Part shown: positions 6,998 through 14,917 of the stretch, piece by piece | Layout: every line of letters begins with the position of its first letter | Position numbering within the stretch: the stretch's first letter is position 1 | Source: Ruminiclostridium hungatei | GTDB lineage: Bacteria > Bacillota > Clostridia > Acetivibrionales > DSM-1351 | Direction: 5' to 3' | NCBI RefSeq assembly: GCF_002051585.1 | Contig: NZ_MZGX01000002.1 | Location: forward strand, 62,001-126,000 | Length of the DNA stretch: 64,000 bases | Notes under the pieces: generated by a model | Seen by the model: only the letters and a program-made list of their open reading frames with translations | The model's database searches: none | What the model was told of the DNA's origin: nothing | Position numbers and translations under genes: made by a program

Positions 6998-8602
6998 ATT
7001 TTTAAGTCCTTGAATATTGATTACTATAAAAACGGCTTTAACGTAGGGCAAGTTAATTGTATCGACTTGCCTGTTGCGGGTGCGGCGGGCTTTTATAGCT
7101 ATGCTAACTATTTTTATTATTGCTTTTATACCACCCTTTTTTTGAACTGGACCGGAGCGGGTACCGAAGACTGGCTTAAATTTATTGCAAATCCGATAGA
7201 AGGAAGGAACGTCGTTTTGAATAAATTAGGCCTGGAATTAAAACCTAATCACGTAGAAGATGCTTCGCAGGTGATTCAATTAATTAAATACCATATTGAT
7301 AACCAGCACCCGTTAATATTTTTTGCATTTTACAAACACTTGTTTTACGACAGGAACTATATGGATGATGTAGGTGGAAATCTACTCCACGGAGTACTGG
7401 TCAATGAGTATAATTCCAAAACTTCCGTAATTGGCATTAGGGAATGTACAATTACCAGAGATGAGGTTCAGCCTGAAATAAAGGCAGATGCACTGTTCCG
7501 TCTGCGCCTGACGGAAGATATGGTTTCCGACATCTGGATGAAATCAAATGCTTTGCTCAGGGAAAATGGACAGTTTCTATTTGATACGGTTTTCAGCATG
7601 GAAAAAATATCTGAAACACAGGTCGGCAGCTATGACGAATTAATAGCAGACTTCCTGAATAGCTACGATTTTACCAGAAGCAAGCTGGCAGATTTAATAG
7701 AAAATTTTGATGCAAATGCGGACGCATTGAAAAACGATATGATTCTTATCAGAAGAAATTTTCACGGCTCACTGTCTATTCTATTCTCAGTTTTTGAGAT
7801 GGCATTTAAATTTATTGGGCTGTATAAGAGCAAATATCAGGATTATTTTGAATTTAAAAACAGATACCTGGGCATCAGGGGAAATCTTTTGTCAAAGATT
7901 CAGACCAATGCGCTAAGGGGTAAAAGTATCAACAGCAGTGAAAGAAAGCTGATGATAGCTCAGGTCAATGAACTTGATAGTGAGTTGGTTTCGCTTGTCA
8001 GCAGGCTTTATACAGAAAAAAGAAAACTCTCGGGTTCGGACTGCATAAAGAATCAAGTGGTTGTAGATTTATCCGGCTTACTCAACAATGAGGGATTTGG
8101 CGGCTCCTTGGCCGAAAGCTGTGAGGCAGACTTAACCGGAAAGGGAGAGTACTTTTTGACAAGAGGACTGCCCATGGAGCATGAGTGGGTGATTGACGGA
8201 ATGAGATTCCGATTCCCTGATATAAAGGATGGTGCAAATGATAATGTATCCTGTCGTGGGCAGGTTGTCACAGTGCCTGCAGGATACTATACAAGCATAA
8301 TGCTGCTGGAGTGCTCGGAATGGGGAAACTATTGCGAGGTGTTGGAGATTGAGTATGAGGGTGGGGAGAAGGATGAGATAAGAATCACCATGTCTGACTG
8401 GTCTAGTTCACCGGGCAGCGAAGAAAAAAAAGCTTGGAGTGGAAATGCTGCCGCCAGAATGAGAGATGGTGTAAAACTCTGGGATTTTACTGCAAGTATT
8501 TTTGCCGCACAATATCCGCTGGATCAGAATAGAAAAGCAGTGAGGTTAAAGTTGCCTGACTGCCACAATATGCACTTATTTGCGGTCACACTGGGGGGAT
8601 AG
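6998..8602 (+). CDS. BtrH/C39-like acyltransferase with C-terminal beta-sandwich-like domain
   Basis: About 534 residues. The N-terminal third resembles the BtrH N-terminal and C39-peptidase-like fold: an early cysteine in GQVNCIDLPV and a later His in NLLHGVLVNEY. BtrH moves an aminoacyl chain from a carrier protein onto an amino sugar in butirosin synthesis, so an acyl-ACP to amine or hydroxyl transfer is the likely chemistry. The middle is helical. The last 180 residues look like an all-beta domain (DNVSCRGQVVTVP, ECSEWGNY, ITMSDW) shared with the protein at 34.5 kb. The start is unclear: a TTG at 7010 lies 19 bases from GAGGTG, whereas an ATT at 6998 is at ideal spacing. I give the ATT start. 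Confidence 0.75.
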   Translation: MFKSLNIDYYKNGFNVGQVNCIDLPVAGAAGFYSYANYFYYCFYTTLFLNWTGAGTEDWLKFIANPIEGRNVVLNKLGLELKPNHVEDASQVIQLIKYHIDNQHPLIFFAFYKHLFYDRNYMDDVGGNLLHGVLVNEYNSKTSVIGIRECTITRDEVQPEIKADALFRLRLTEDMVSDIWMKSNALLRENGQFLFDTVFSMEKISETQVGSYDELIADFLNSYDFTRSKLADLIENFDANADALKNDMILIRRNFHGSLSILFSVFEMAFKFIGLYKSKYQDYFEFKNRYLGIRGNLLSKIQTNALRGKSINSSERKLMIAQVNELDSELVSLVSRLYTEKRKLSGSDCIKNQVVVDLSGLLNNEGFGGSLAESCEADLTGKGEYFLTRGLPMEHEWVIDGMRFRFPDIKDGANDNVSCRGQVVTVPAGYYTSIMLLECSEWGNYCEVLEIEYEGGEKDEIRITMSDWSSSPGSEEKKAWSGNAAARMRDGVKLWDFTASIFAAQYPLDQNRKAVRLKLPDCHNMHLFAVTLGG

Positions 8603-8603
8603 C

Positions 8604-9569
8604 ATGATAGGTTGGAACGATCATATAAAATTAATTGTTTCGGATGTGGATGATACAATTGCAGAGGTATACAAAGAAGTATCCGGCGAAATGGTGGATG
8701 AATTGGAATTACTAATGTCGGAAGGCAGAAATTTATTTTTAATATCAGGACAAAGCTTTTCCAATATTTACAGCAGGATACTGAGACATATAAACAGGAA
8801 ATTTCTCCACCAAATATTAGTAGGGCATTGCAACGGAGCTGAGGTGTTCGGATTCGAACCTTCAGGGGACATGATTCCGGAGCCTATTTTTAGTATAAAC
8901 AACATACTAAACCGCAAAGTGAATCACAGAGAGTGGAGAAATATCATCCGGCAAATCCTGAATGAATTTAATCTAGAAGCTTTCCCTGTCATGGACATAG
9001 ATCGGTTTAAAGTACTTACAAAAAATGACTGTCATTGCATCATGCTTGATGATAGAAATGTGCAGATATCCATCGACTTTATCAATGGCCTGGAAATGAA
9101 TAATTTTTCTGTCGATATCCGAATTCCTATTATAAAAAGGGCTGAAGAACTGTTCGGGTGTGCGGATTTATCGGTAGAGCCGCATTTGGCAGGCATGTGC
9201 GCAATCGACTTTAGCATAAAGGGGGTGACAAAAGGACTTCCGCTTACCAGCTTGATAAGTTCAGGTAAAAAGTATCAAATAGAACTGCCCGAAAGGATTG
9301 TATTTTCAGATCATCGTGAGATTGAAATCTGGGGAGACAACTTTTCTGTTTCCAAGGATGGGGCTGACTGTTATATGAGTCTGGCTCTGCCTAAAGAATC
9401 CCGTTCCATTTCCTTTCGAAATTTAAGTCCGGCTGACATGCCTGAAAATTATAACCTTATGGTATGGGACGGGGAATACAGATTGCATGAAGGATTGCTG
9501 GAATACCTCCAGCGTAGGGAAAAAATTAATGAGGTTTATAAAAAAAAGAAAGTAGGTGTGAAGAAATAG
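8604..9569 (+). CDS. HAD-superfamily phosphatase (Cof/sugar-phosphatase-like)
   Basis: A 321-residue haloacid-dehalogenase-fold protein. Motif I is VSDVDDTIAEVY with the nucleophile Asp14 and acid Asp16, followed by a motif II-like LFLISGQS near residue 46. A cap region lies in the middle, and a GVTKGLPLTSL segment near 210 matches the lysine-containing motif III of Cof-type sugar phosphatases. After it, VFSDHREIEIWGDNFSVSKDGADCYMS corresponds to the motif IV area. It would remove phosphate from a small phosphorylated sugar. The ATG at 8604 follows GGGGGG and lies one base after the previous stop. The substrate is unknown; the sugar phosphate made upstream is a candidate. Confidence 0.82.
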   Translation: MIGWNDHIKLIVSDVDDTIAEVYKEVSGEMVDELELLMSEGRNLFLISGQSFSNIYSRILRHINRKFLHQILVGHCNGAEVFGFEPSGDMIPEPIFSINNILNRKVNHREWRNIIRQILNEFNLEAFPVMDIDRFKVLTKNDCHCIMLDDRNVQISIDFINGLEMNNFSVDIRIPIIKRAEELFGCADLSVEPHLAGMCAIDFSIKGVTKGLPLTSLISSGKKYQIELPERIVFSDHREIEIWGDNFSVSKDGADCYMSLALPKESRSISFRNLSPADMPENYNLMVWDGEYRLHEGLLEYLQRREKINEVYKKKKVGVKK

Positions 9570-9649
9570 CGTTAAGCCTTGAAATATATTATATTGAGGC
9601 TCTCTCAGTTTCCAAGAGTGTACTGAATTATATAGAGGGGGAATTTAAA

Positions 9650-10807
9650 ATGCCACAAAGTGTAAAAGAATTGACAAAGGAAAGACAATTGGTATTACTA
9701 TGCTCAAGAGGTGTATTGAAGGAAGAGCACATAGAAGAAATTAAAACTATAATGGATGGAAATCTCGATTGGAAAGAGATATTGTACCAAGGGATAACCC
9801 ACAGAACATTAAATATCATGTATTACCATTTAAAGAACCTCAGGCTTACGGGCAAAATCGAAGAAGAAGTTCTGAAAGCCATGAAGACACAGAGCAAGGT
9901 ATATGCAATCAGGAATAAATCGTACTTCGAGGAGATAAAGGTTATCTTTGACAAACTGAATGAAAATGGTATTCGTTTAGCAATTCTGAAAGGAAATTTT
10001 CTGGCTTCCAAGGTGTATCCTTCAGTTGAGACCAGAACATTTAATGATCTTGACTTCCTCATTGATGTAAGGGATGGAGACAAAATAGTAAAGATATTGG
10101 AAGACTTAGGTTATATTCAGGGTGAAGTAAATGAAAATGGGGATATAATACCGAGTACAAGAAAGCAAAAAATGCTTCAACAGCTAGCCTCAAACGAACT
10201 TCAGGAATGCCTTAAAAAGACAGATAACCCTTTCACACCAATGTTCCAAGTGGATTTAAACTTTGATGTACTCTGGAAAGGAAATTGTCCTTGCAAAATC
10301 GATACGCCCGAATTGCTTGAAAGAGCTATAGAAGTTGATATTGACGGTGCAAGGACACTTATTCTTGACTATGAAGATTTCTTGATACAACTGGCATGCC
10401 ATTTGTATAAGGAGGCTGCTTTGCTGCACTGGATCAGTGATCTGAGAGATCTTAAAATATACAAGTTTGCAGATATATTAATGTTCGTTGAAAAATTCTC
10501 AGACAAGATTAACTGGGACAAGCTGGTATCCTTTAGTAAAAGGGTAGGATGTGAAAGCATAGTTTATTACGCATTCTATTACGTAAACCTTATGTATGGA
10601 CAAGTAATTCCGGAGAGTGTTATGAAAGCAATAGAGCCTGAAAGCAAGGAATACCTTGATGAGTACGGTATTGAGAATGAAAAGCCATCTAAATGGCAGT
10701 TTGACTTCTTTACCAGAATGTTTGAGACAAGCAGGGTATTGGATGTAAGTGAGGAGATGCTTTCAAACACAAAAAGATTTTGGGATACAAAGGAACAGTC
10801 AGGCTAA
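9650..10807 (+). CDS. Nucleotidyltransferase family protein (NTP_transf_5-like)
   Basis: A 385-residue member of the uncharacterised nucleotidyltransferase family often found in polysaccharide and natural-product clusters. The signature is ILKGNFLA followed by ETRTFNDLDFLI, where Asp133 and Asp135 form the metal-binding DxD of the polymerase-beta fold. A helical C-terminal half follows, with LIQLACHLYKEAALLHWISDLRDL typical of the family. Members are suspected to move nucleotides onto sugars or small acceptors, but activity is proven for few. It is separated from the HAD gene by 80 bases with no clear terminator, and has GGGGG before the ATG. Confidence 0.8.
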   Translation: MPQSVKELTKERQLVLLCSRGVLKEEHIEEIKTIMDGNLDWKEILYQGITHRTLNIMYYHLKNLRLTGKIEEEVLKAMKTQSKVYAIRNKSYFEEIKVIFDKLNENGIRLAILKGNFLASKVYPSVETRTFNDLDFLIDVRDGDKIVKILEDLGYIQGEVNENGDIIPSTRKQKMLQQLASNELQECLKKTDNPFTPMFQVDLNFDVLWKGNCPCKIDTPELLERAIEVDIDGARTLILDYEDFLIQLACHLYKEAALLHWISDLRDLKIYKFADILMFVEKFSDKINWDKLVSFSKRVGCESIVYYAFYYVNLMYGQVIPESVMKAIEPESKEYLDEYGIENEKPSKWQFDFFTRMFETSRVLDVSEEMLSNTKRFWDTKEQSG

Positions 10808-10830
10808 TTTTATAGAGGGAGGATTTTGTA

Positions 10831-11706
10831 ATGGATTACAGACAGATTTTAAGGGATTTGATATTTAAGATTTCATATGAGGTTTCAGATGACTGCCGCT
10901 GCCTTCTAAACAAAGCAGTTGAAATAGAAACAGATGAATCATCGAAAATGATACTTGAAACTATTATAGAAAATGTAAATATCGCAGGGGAATGCAAACA
11001 AGCTTTGTGCCAATCTCCCGGATATCTTACTACATACGTAACATTTGGAGATGATTTCTTTATCTCGGATTTGGATCAAATATTAAAGGAAGCTGTAATA
11101 GATGCAACAAAAGCAGGTTACTTGCGCCCGAGTATGGTTGATCCTCTTACACGTGTAAACAGTGGCGACAACAGCGGGCGTGGAGTGCCAAATATGGAGT
11201 ACGAGTATAAGAAGGGTATCGATTACATCGAAATAATCCCAAGCATAAAGGGCTGCGGTATAGAACTGTACAATAAAGTTAAAGTATTCACTATTCCTGA
11301 AATGGGTGACAATTTTGAAGGCATTAAGAAATTCGTGCTCGAATGTGTTGTTGAAGCCGGGGGTACAGCATGTCTGCCATCTGCAATCGGTATAGGCATA
11401 GGTGGTCAGTTGGACGTTGCTGCAAAACTTAGTAGAAGAGCTATGAGTCTGAGAGGCTGGATGCAGAGGAATGAGGACAAGCGCTTGGCACAACTGGAAG
11501 AGGAGCTGCTTGAGGCAATAAATTCGCTTAACATTGGCTCGGGTGGTACAGGCGGCAAAGTAACTACACTCGGAGTCAATATTGAGACTGCGGCCACCCA
11601 TACAACACTCTGTCCTGTTGCAATCAATTTTCACTGTTGGGTTGCGCGAAGGGCAGGCATAAGGATTTATAAGGACGGAAGAGTGGAAGAAATAAGCTTT
11701 ATGTAA
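10831..11706 (+). CDS. Fumarase / L(+)-tartrate dehydratase, alpha subunit
   Basis: A 291-residue alpha subunit of the oxygen-sensitive class I two-subunit hydro-lyases. The three cysteines that ligate the [4Fe-4S] cluster are visible: ALCQSPG (Cys60), GTACLPSA (Cys181) and TTLCPVA (Cys261). Other signatures are GDNSGRGVPN, SIKGCGIE and GSGGTGGKVT. The enzyme adds or removes water across a four-carbon dicarboxylate in the cytoplasm. It lies in a sugar/acyl-ACP cluster rather than among TCA genes, so it may make a dicarboxylic precursor such as oxaloacetate, malate or a tartrate relative. Fumarate versus tartrate cannot be settled from the sequence alone. It is followed at 16 bases by the beta subunit. 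Confidence 0.88.
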   Translation: MDYRQILRDLIFKISYEVSDDCRCLLNKAVEIETDESSKMILETIIENVNIAGECKQALCQSPGYLTTYVTFGDDFFISDLDQILKEAVIDATKAGYLRPSMVDPLTRVNSGDNSGRGVPNMEYEYKKGIDYIEIIPSIKGCGIELYNKVKVFTIPEMGDNFEGIKKFVLECVVEAGGTACLPSAIGIGIGGQLDVAAKLSRRAMSLRGWMQRNEDKRLAQLEEELLEAINSLNIGSGGTGGKVTTLGVNIETAATHTTLCPVAINFHCWVARRAGIRIYKDGRVEEISFM

Positions 11707-11722
11707 TAAAGGGGGGATTTAT

Positions 11723-12337
11723 ATGAAAACCTACTATTTGAATATTCCTCTAAAAGATGAGGACATTGCAAAGCTTGAAGCGGGAGACACAGTCTATCTG
11801 AGAGGGAAACTGTATACGGCAAGGGACATGGCTCATTATAAACTGAAAAAGCTCCTTGACAATAATGGAAAATTTGATGAAGACCTTAATGGCCAGGCTA
11901 TATTTCATGCAGGCCCAATCATTAGTGTAAATAGGGAAAGCGGGGAATATAAAGTAATTTCAATTGGTCCTACCAGCAGCATAAGAATGGATCCATACAC
12001 TGACATGGTTGGTAAAATGGGCGTGAAAGTACTTATAGGAAAAGGCGGTATGAGTGATTCAACTACTGAAGCAATGAAAAAGCACACTATGGCATATCTT
12101 CTTGCTGCCCATGGTTGTGCTGCTGTACACACTCAAAGGATTACCAAGGTCACCCATCAGTACTGGATGGATGAAATAGGTATGCCTGAAGCCATGTGGG
12201 TTATGGAATGCGATAATTTTGGTCCACTGATTGTAGGTATTGACTCCAAAGGCAGAAATCTTTTTGAGGAAACAAGAAAAAGTTCCAAAGACATGATTGA
12301 AGCTATAAGTAAACAAACACATTGTAAAAGTACATAG
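11723..12337 (+). CDS. Fumarase / L(+)-tartrate dehydratase, beta subunit
   Basis: A 204-residue beta subunit paired with the gene before it. The family pattern is clear: LKAGDTVYLRGKLYTARDMAHYKL-like start, IFHAGPIIS, GPTSSIRMDPYT, VLIGKGGMS and HGCAAVHTQRI. A DNFGPLIVGIDSKGRNLF C-terminus completes it. It forms the dicarboxylate-binding part of the complex with the iron-sulfur alpha subunit. The length fits TtdB and stand-alone FumB-type subunits. A GGGGGGA ribosome site and tight spacing indicate cotranslation. Its role in the cluster is as for the alpha subunit. Confidence 0.88.
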   Translation: MKTYYLNIPLKDEDIAKLEAGDTVYLRGKLYTARDMAHYKLKKLLDNNGKFDEDLNGQAIFHAGPIISVNRESGEYKVISIGPTSSIRMDPYTDMVGKMGVKVLIGKGGMSDSTTEAMKKHTMAYLLAAHGCAAVHTQRITKVTHQYWMDEIGMPEAMWVMECDNFGPLIVGIDSKGRNLFEETRKSSKDMIEAISKQTHCKST

Positions 12338-12344
12338 GTCCGTT

Positions 12345-13043
12345 ATGAACAAGCATAGTTATAAAACCAATACCCAAAAAGGTGTTTTAATAGCCTGCGA
12401 AGGAATCAGCGGTTCAGGAAAAAGTGAAAGTGTTGCAAAGATATATAATCACCTAAGTGCGCAAAACAATGTGCAAATTGTTGAGTGGAATTCAAATGAA
12501 AAAATCAGAAGAATTATAAAAGCACTCTGCAATTTTAAAATGCTTACATCAACTATATACAGTATATTACAGTGGAACAGCTTTTTCATTGACTACTTTA
12601 CAAGGATATTACCCGCTCTAAACAAGGGTAACATAGTTATAGCAGACAGGTATGTATACACAGCCTTAACCCGTGATATGGTTAACGGCTCAAGCGTGCT
12701 CCCCGGTAAATACCTTTGTACCCTTGTAAGAAAGCCGGATATGCTATTCTTCTATGACACAAATTGTGAATTGTGCTATGAAAGAATACTTACGAGAGGT
12801 AAGGCTTTATTTCATACAAATAAATACATTAAGCGCAACAAGCTTCTGAAAAACAAAAATTTGTATTACCTAAAGAAGCTCAGGGGTGAATATATGAAGA
12901 TTTTGCGAAAAAGTAACCTTTTTGATCATACAAATGTTGTTATCGTAAAAAACGATGCGGTTAATGTGATTAAAAAGCTGGACCAATATTTAAAGTCAAA
13001 ATACGGAGACACCAATAAAAATCAGGAACAGTTTATCAGTTAA
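12345..13043 (+). CDS. Thymidylate-kinase-like P-loop kinase
   Basis: A 232-residue P-loop protein. The Walker A is GISGSGKS at 20-27, the DRY-like ADRYVYTALTRD matches the DR(Y/F) motif of the dTMP kinase family, and a basic RGKALFHTNKY segment fits the lid. Related proteins in antibiotic and glycan clusters phosphorylate unusual substrates, so a pathway role is as likely as dTMP phosphorylation. A chromosomal tmk would be expected elsewhere. It starts 7 bases after the dehydratase beta subunit and is the last gene before the right inverted element. Confidence 0.75.
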   Translation: MNKHSYKTNTQKGVLIACEGISGSGKSESVAKIYNHLSAQNNVQIVEWNSNEKIRRIIKALCNFKMLTSTIYSILQWNSFFIDYFTRILPALNKGNIVIADRYVYTALTRDMVNGSSVLPGKYLCTLVRKPDMLFFYDTNCELCYERILTRGKALFHTNKYIKRNKLLKNKNLYYLKKLRGEYMKILRKSNLFDHTNVVIVKNDAVNVIKKLDQYLKSKYGDTNKNQEQFIS

Positions 13044-13071
13044 ATTAGTATTTCGTCGGTCGGAAAGGTTG

Positions 13072-13164
13072 AATATAACGAGGCAAGAAAATGTCCCCCA
13101 CTTCTATAAGTGGCGGGTACCGCAGTGGTTTTTAGGCGGTGGGAATATCTCCCGCCTCGTTGAA
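13072..13164. repeat. 92-bp palindromic element, right copy (inverted)
   Basis: The reverse complement of this stretch matches 3712-3803 at about 84 of 92 positions, including both terminal boxes and the hairpin CCACTTATAGAAGTGG. The two copies face each other across an operon of nine genes, and no gene is cut by either. The mismatches lie mainly in the loop between the two inner hairpins. The remaining bases of the gap 13044-13262 show nothing else I can name. Confidence 0.8.
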
Positions 13165-13262
13165 ACACCGCTGATGTAATGAAATTTATCTACAATCGAA
13201 AAATTTTATTTTGAATCCAGGTGTTATAAAAAATAGAAATTATACGGTAAGGGGGAGTCATA

Positions 13263-13907
13263 GTGTATAAAGTTTTAAAGCCATGCGCGGAAACATATAA
13301 ATTAGCCGGTGAGGCGATAAAGAGGGGAAAGGTCATTGTCGTACCCACAGATGCAGTGTATGCAGTGGTCTGTGATGCTTTCAACAAGGAAGCTGTTGAG
13401 AGGCTTAGAGAAATCCGTCAGAGTCCTCAAGATAAGCCGTTATCATTAATTATAGATAAAAAGGATATAGATAAATATTGCCATATAAAAAATGAAACTT
13501 ATAAAAGCATTATTGATGCATTACTACCGGGTAAAGTCAGCTTCCTCGTGAATAAAAAAGGTGATATTTTTACAGATGCAGTTCCAAATAGTGATGCTAT
13601 ATGTATTTTCTGGCAGGATAATGAGACTAAAGGCGTTTATGAGGAAAGCGGCACTGTGCTTGCCATTTCATCGGCAAACAAGGCAGGGCTTCCTGAAGCT
13701 ATCACGCTTGAGCAGGCGATAAGCTTTTTTGAAGATGAAGTTGAACTGTTTATTGACAGTGGAGAGGAACGGGGCAACAAAGGCACAACGCAGTTGGATA
13801 TAAGGAATGACAGCATCAGTATTATGAGGGAATCACCAATGTTTCCGCTGGTTGAAATAAACAAGGTTCTGGAAGCGAAAGGGATACCGGCCTTAAGAAA
13901 GGTATGA
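13263..13907 (+). CDS. Sua5/YrdC/YciO family protein (TsaC-like)
   Basis: A 214-residue protein of the YrdC-like fold. The ATP/threonine-binding pattern is present: IVVPTDAVYAVVCDAFN, a KPLSLII strand, LLPGKVSFLV and the SSANKAGLPEA box. TsaC uses threonine, bicarbonate and ATP to make threonylcarbamoyl-AMP for tRNA t6A. The same fold makes carbamoyl-AMP in natural-product O-carbamoyltransferases. I favour a pathway role because it sits 2 bases before an alpha/beta hydrolase inside the cluster, but a tRNA-modification paralogue cannot be excluded. It uses GTG at 13263 after GGGGGAG. Confidence 0.75.
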   Translation: MYKVLKPCAETYKLAGEAIKRGKVIVVPTDAVYAVVCDAFNKEAVERLREIRQSPQDKPLSLIIDKKDIDKYCHIKNETYKSIIDALLPGKVSFLVNKKGDIFTDAVPNSDAICIFWQDNETKGVYEESGTVLAISSANKAGLPEAITLEQAISFFEDEVELFIDSGEERGNKGTTQLDIRNDSISIMRESPMFPLVEINKVLEAKGIPALRKV

Positions 13908-13908
13908 T

Positions 13909-14682
13909 ATGAGTTTCTTTAACTATAATGGTATAAACATATTTTATGAAGTTACAGGAAATGGTGGAGAATGTATAATGCTTATCCACGGTTTAGGTTC
14001 ATCCAGCAGGGTGTATAGTAATATTTCAAAATATGATTTCTTTAGAAAGAATTTCAATGTTTTGTTTATAGACCTTGTTGGATACGGTAACTCAGACAAA
14101 CCGATGGAATTTGACTATTCCATCAAATCTCAAGCCTTAGCATGTCTTCATTTAATTGACTACTTAGGTATAAATAGCACTCATATAATTGCTCATTCAA
14201 TGGGAGGGGTTGTAGCCCAGTATATATGCGAAAGCATAAAAGTAAAGTCATTTATTAACTGTGAGGGCAACCTTACCTTGGACGATTGCAAGCTGTCAGC
14301 CTCTATTTATAATGTGGGGTTTGAAGTCTTCAACCGGGGAGGCTTCAAATTCCTCAAAAATAAATACCGCACAATCCCATTTTATGAGAGTCTTTGCATG
14401 ACAAATGCTTATGTTATGTATGAGTCCTCAAAAAGTCTGGTAGAAGTATGTAAAACCGATAATATCCTTGAACGCTTCATCAAGCTTGACACTGGAAAAA
14501 TGTATGTTTACGGTGAGCGAAACCTTGGAAAAAGGAAGTCTCAAGATTATCTGCGTGATACGGGCATAGCAATAAAACATATTAAAGACAGTGGCCATAA
14601 TATGATAGAAGAAAACCCGTACAATTTTTATAAAACACTTATTGAGTATTTCTCTGATGCAAATTCTTTTGAAGCATTATGA
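13909..14682 (+). CDS. Alpha/beta hydrolase
   Basis: A 257-residue alpha/beta-hydrolase-fold protein. The oxyanion HG motif is LIHGLGSSS, the nucleophile elbow is AHSMGG (Ser97), and a late SGHNMIEENP gives the catalytic His. The acid residue is probably within the YVYGERN region. There is no signal peptide. In a carrier-protein pathway such an enzyme could act as a type II thioesterase or release the product, or it could hydrolyse an ester; none of these can be chosen from sequence. It starts one base after the YrdC-like stop, so the pair is translationally coupled. Confidence 0.82.
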   Translation: MSFFNYNGINIFYEVTGNGGECIMLIHGLGSSSRVYSNISKYDFFRKNFNVLFIDLVGYGNSDKPMEFDYSIKSQALACLHLIDYLGINSTHIIAHSMGGVVAQYICESIKVKSFINCEGNLTLDDCKLSASIYNVGFEVFNRGGFKFLKNKYRTIPFYESLCMTNAYVMYESSKSLVEVCKTDNILERFIKLDTGKMYVYGERNLGKRKSQDYLRDTGIAIKHIKDSGHNMIEENPYNFYKTLIEYFSDANSFEAL

Positions 14683-14720
14683 AGAAGAGATGTGCTTAAT
14701 TTGTTCTTGCAAGAAATCAT

Positions 14721-14880
14721 AAAGTCAATTATAGTTGAAACCTTCGCCTTCCAGGCGAATATGTGCTTTCAAGCATTTTATTTAAAGGTTTCAACGGTTT
14801 GGGTTTTAAAGAGGCTGTACTTTAGGAGGCTTTAGCCGCAAGCCCAAACTATCGGCTTTCAGCCGATAATAATTGACTTT
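14721..14880. repeat. 160-bp multi-hairpin element (MITE or structured leader)
   Basis: A perfect 12-bp outer stem pairs 14721-14732 with 14869-14880. Inside it, an 11-bp stem (14734-14744 with 14785-14795) encloses the hairpin TTCGCCT/AGGCGAA. A 7-bp stem (14797-14803 with 14843-14849) encloses a GGC-TTTA-GCC hairpin, and TATCGGCT/AGCCGATA forms another hairpin at 14850-14868. Nearly every base is in a stem. It lies between the hydrolase and the next BtrH-like gene, ending 28 bases before that gene's ribosome site. Confidence 0.75.
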
Positions 14881-14917
14881 GGATATTTAGGATTTTTTAG
14901 CAATAAAGGAGGAGAGT

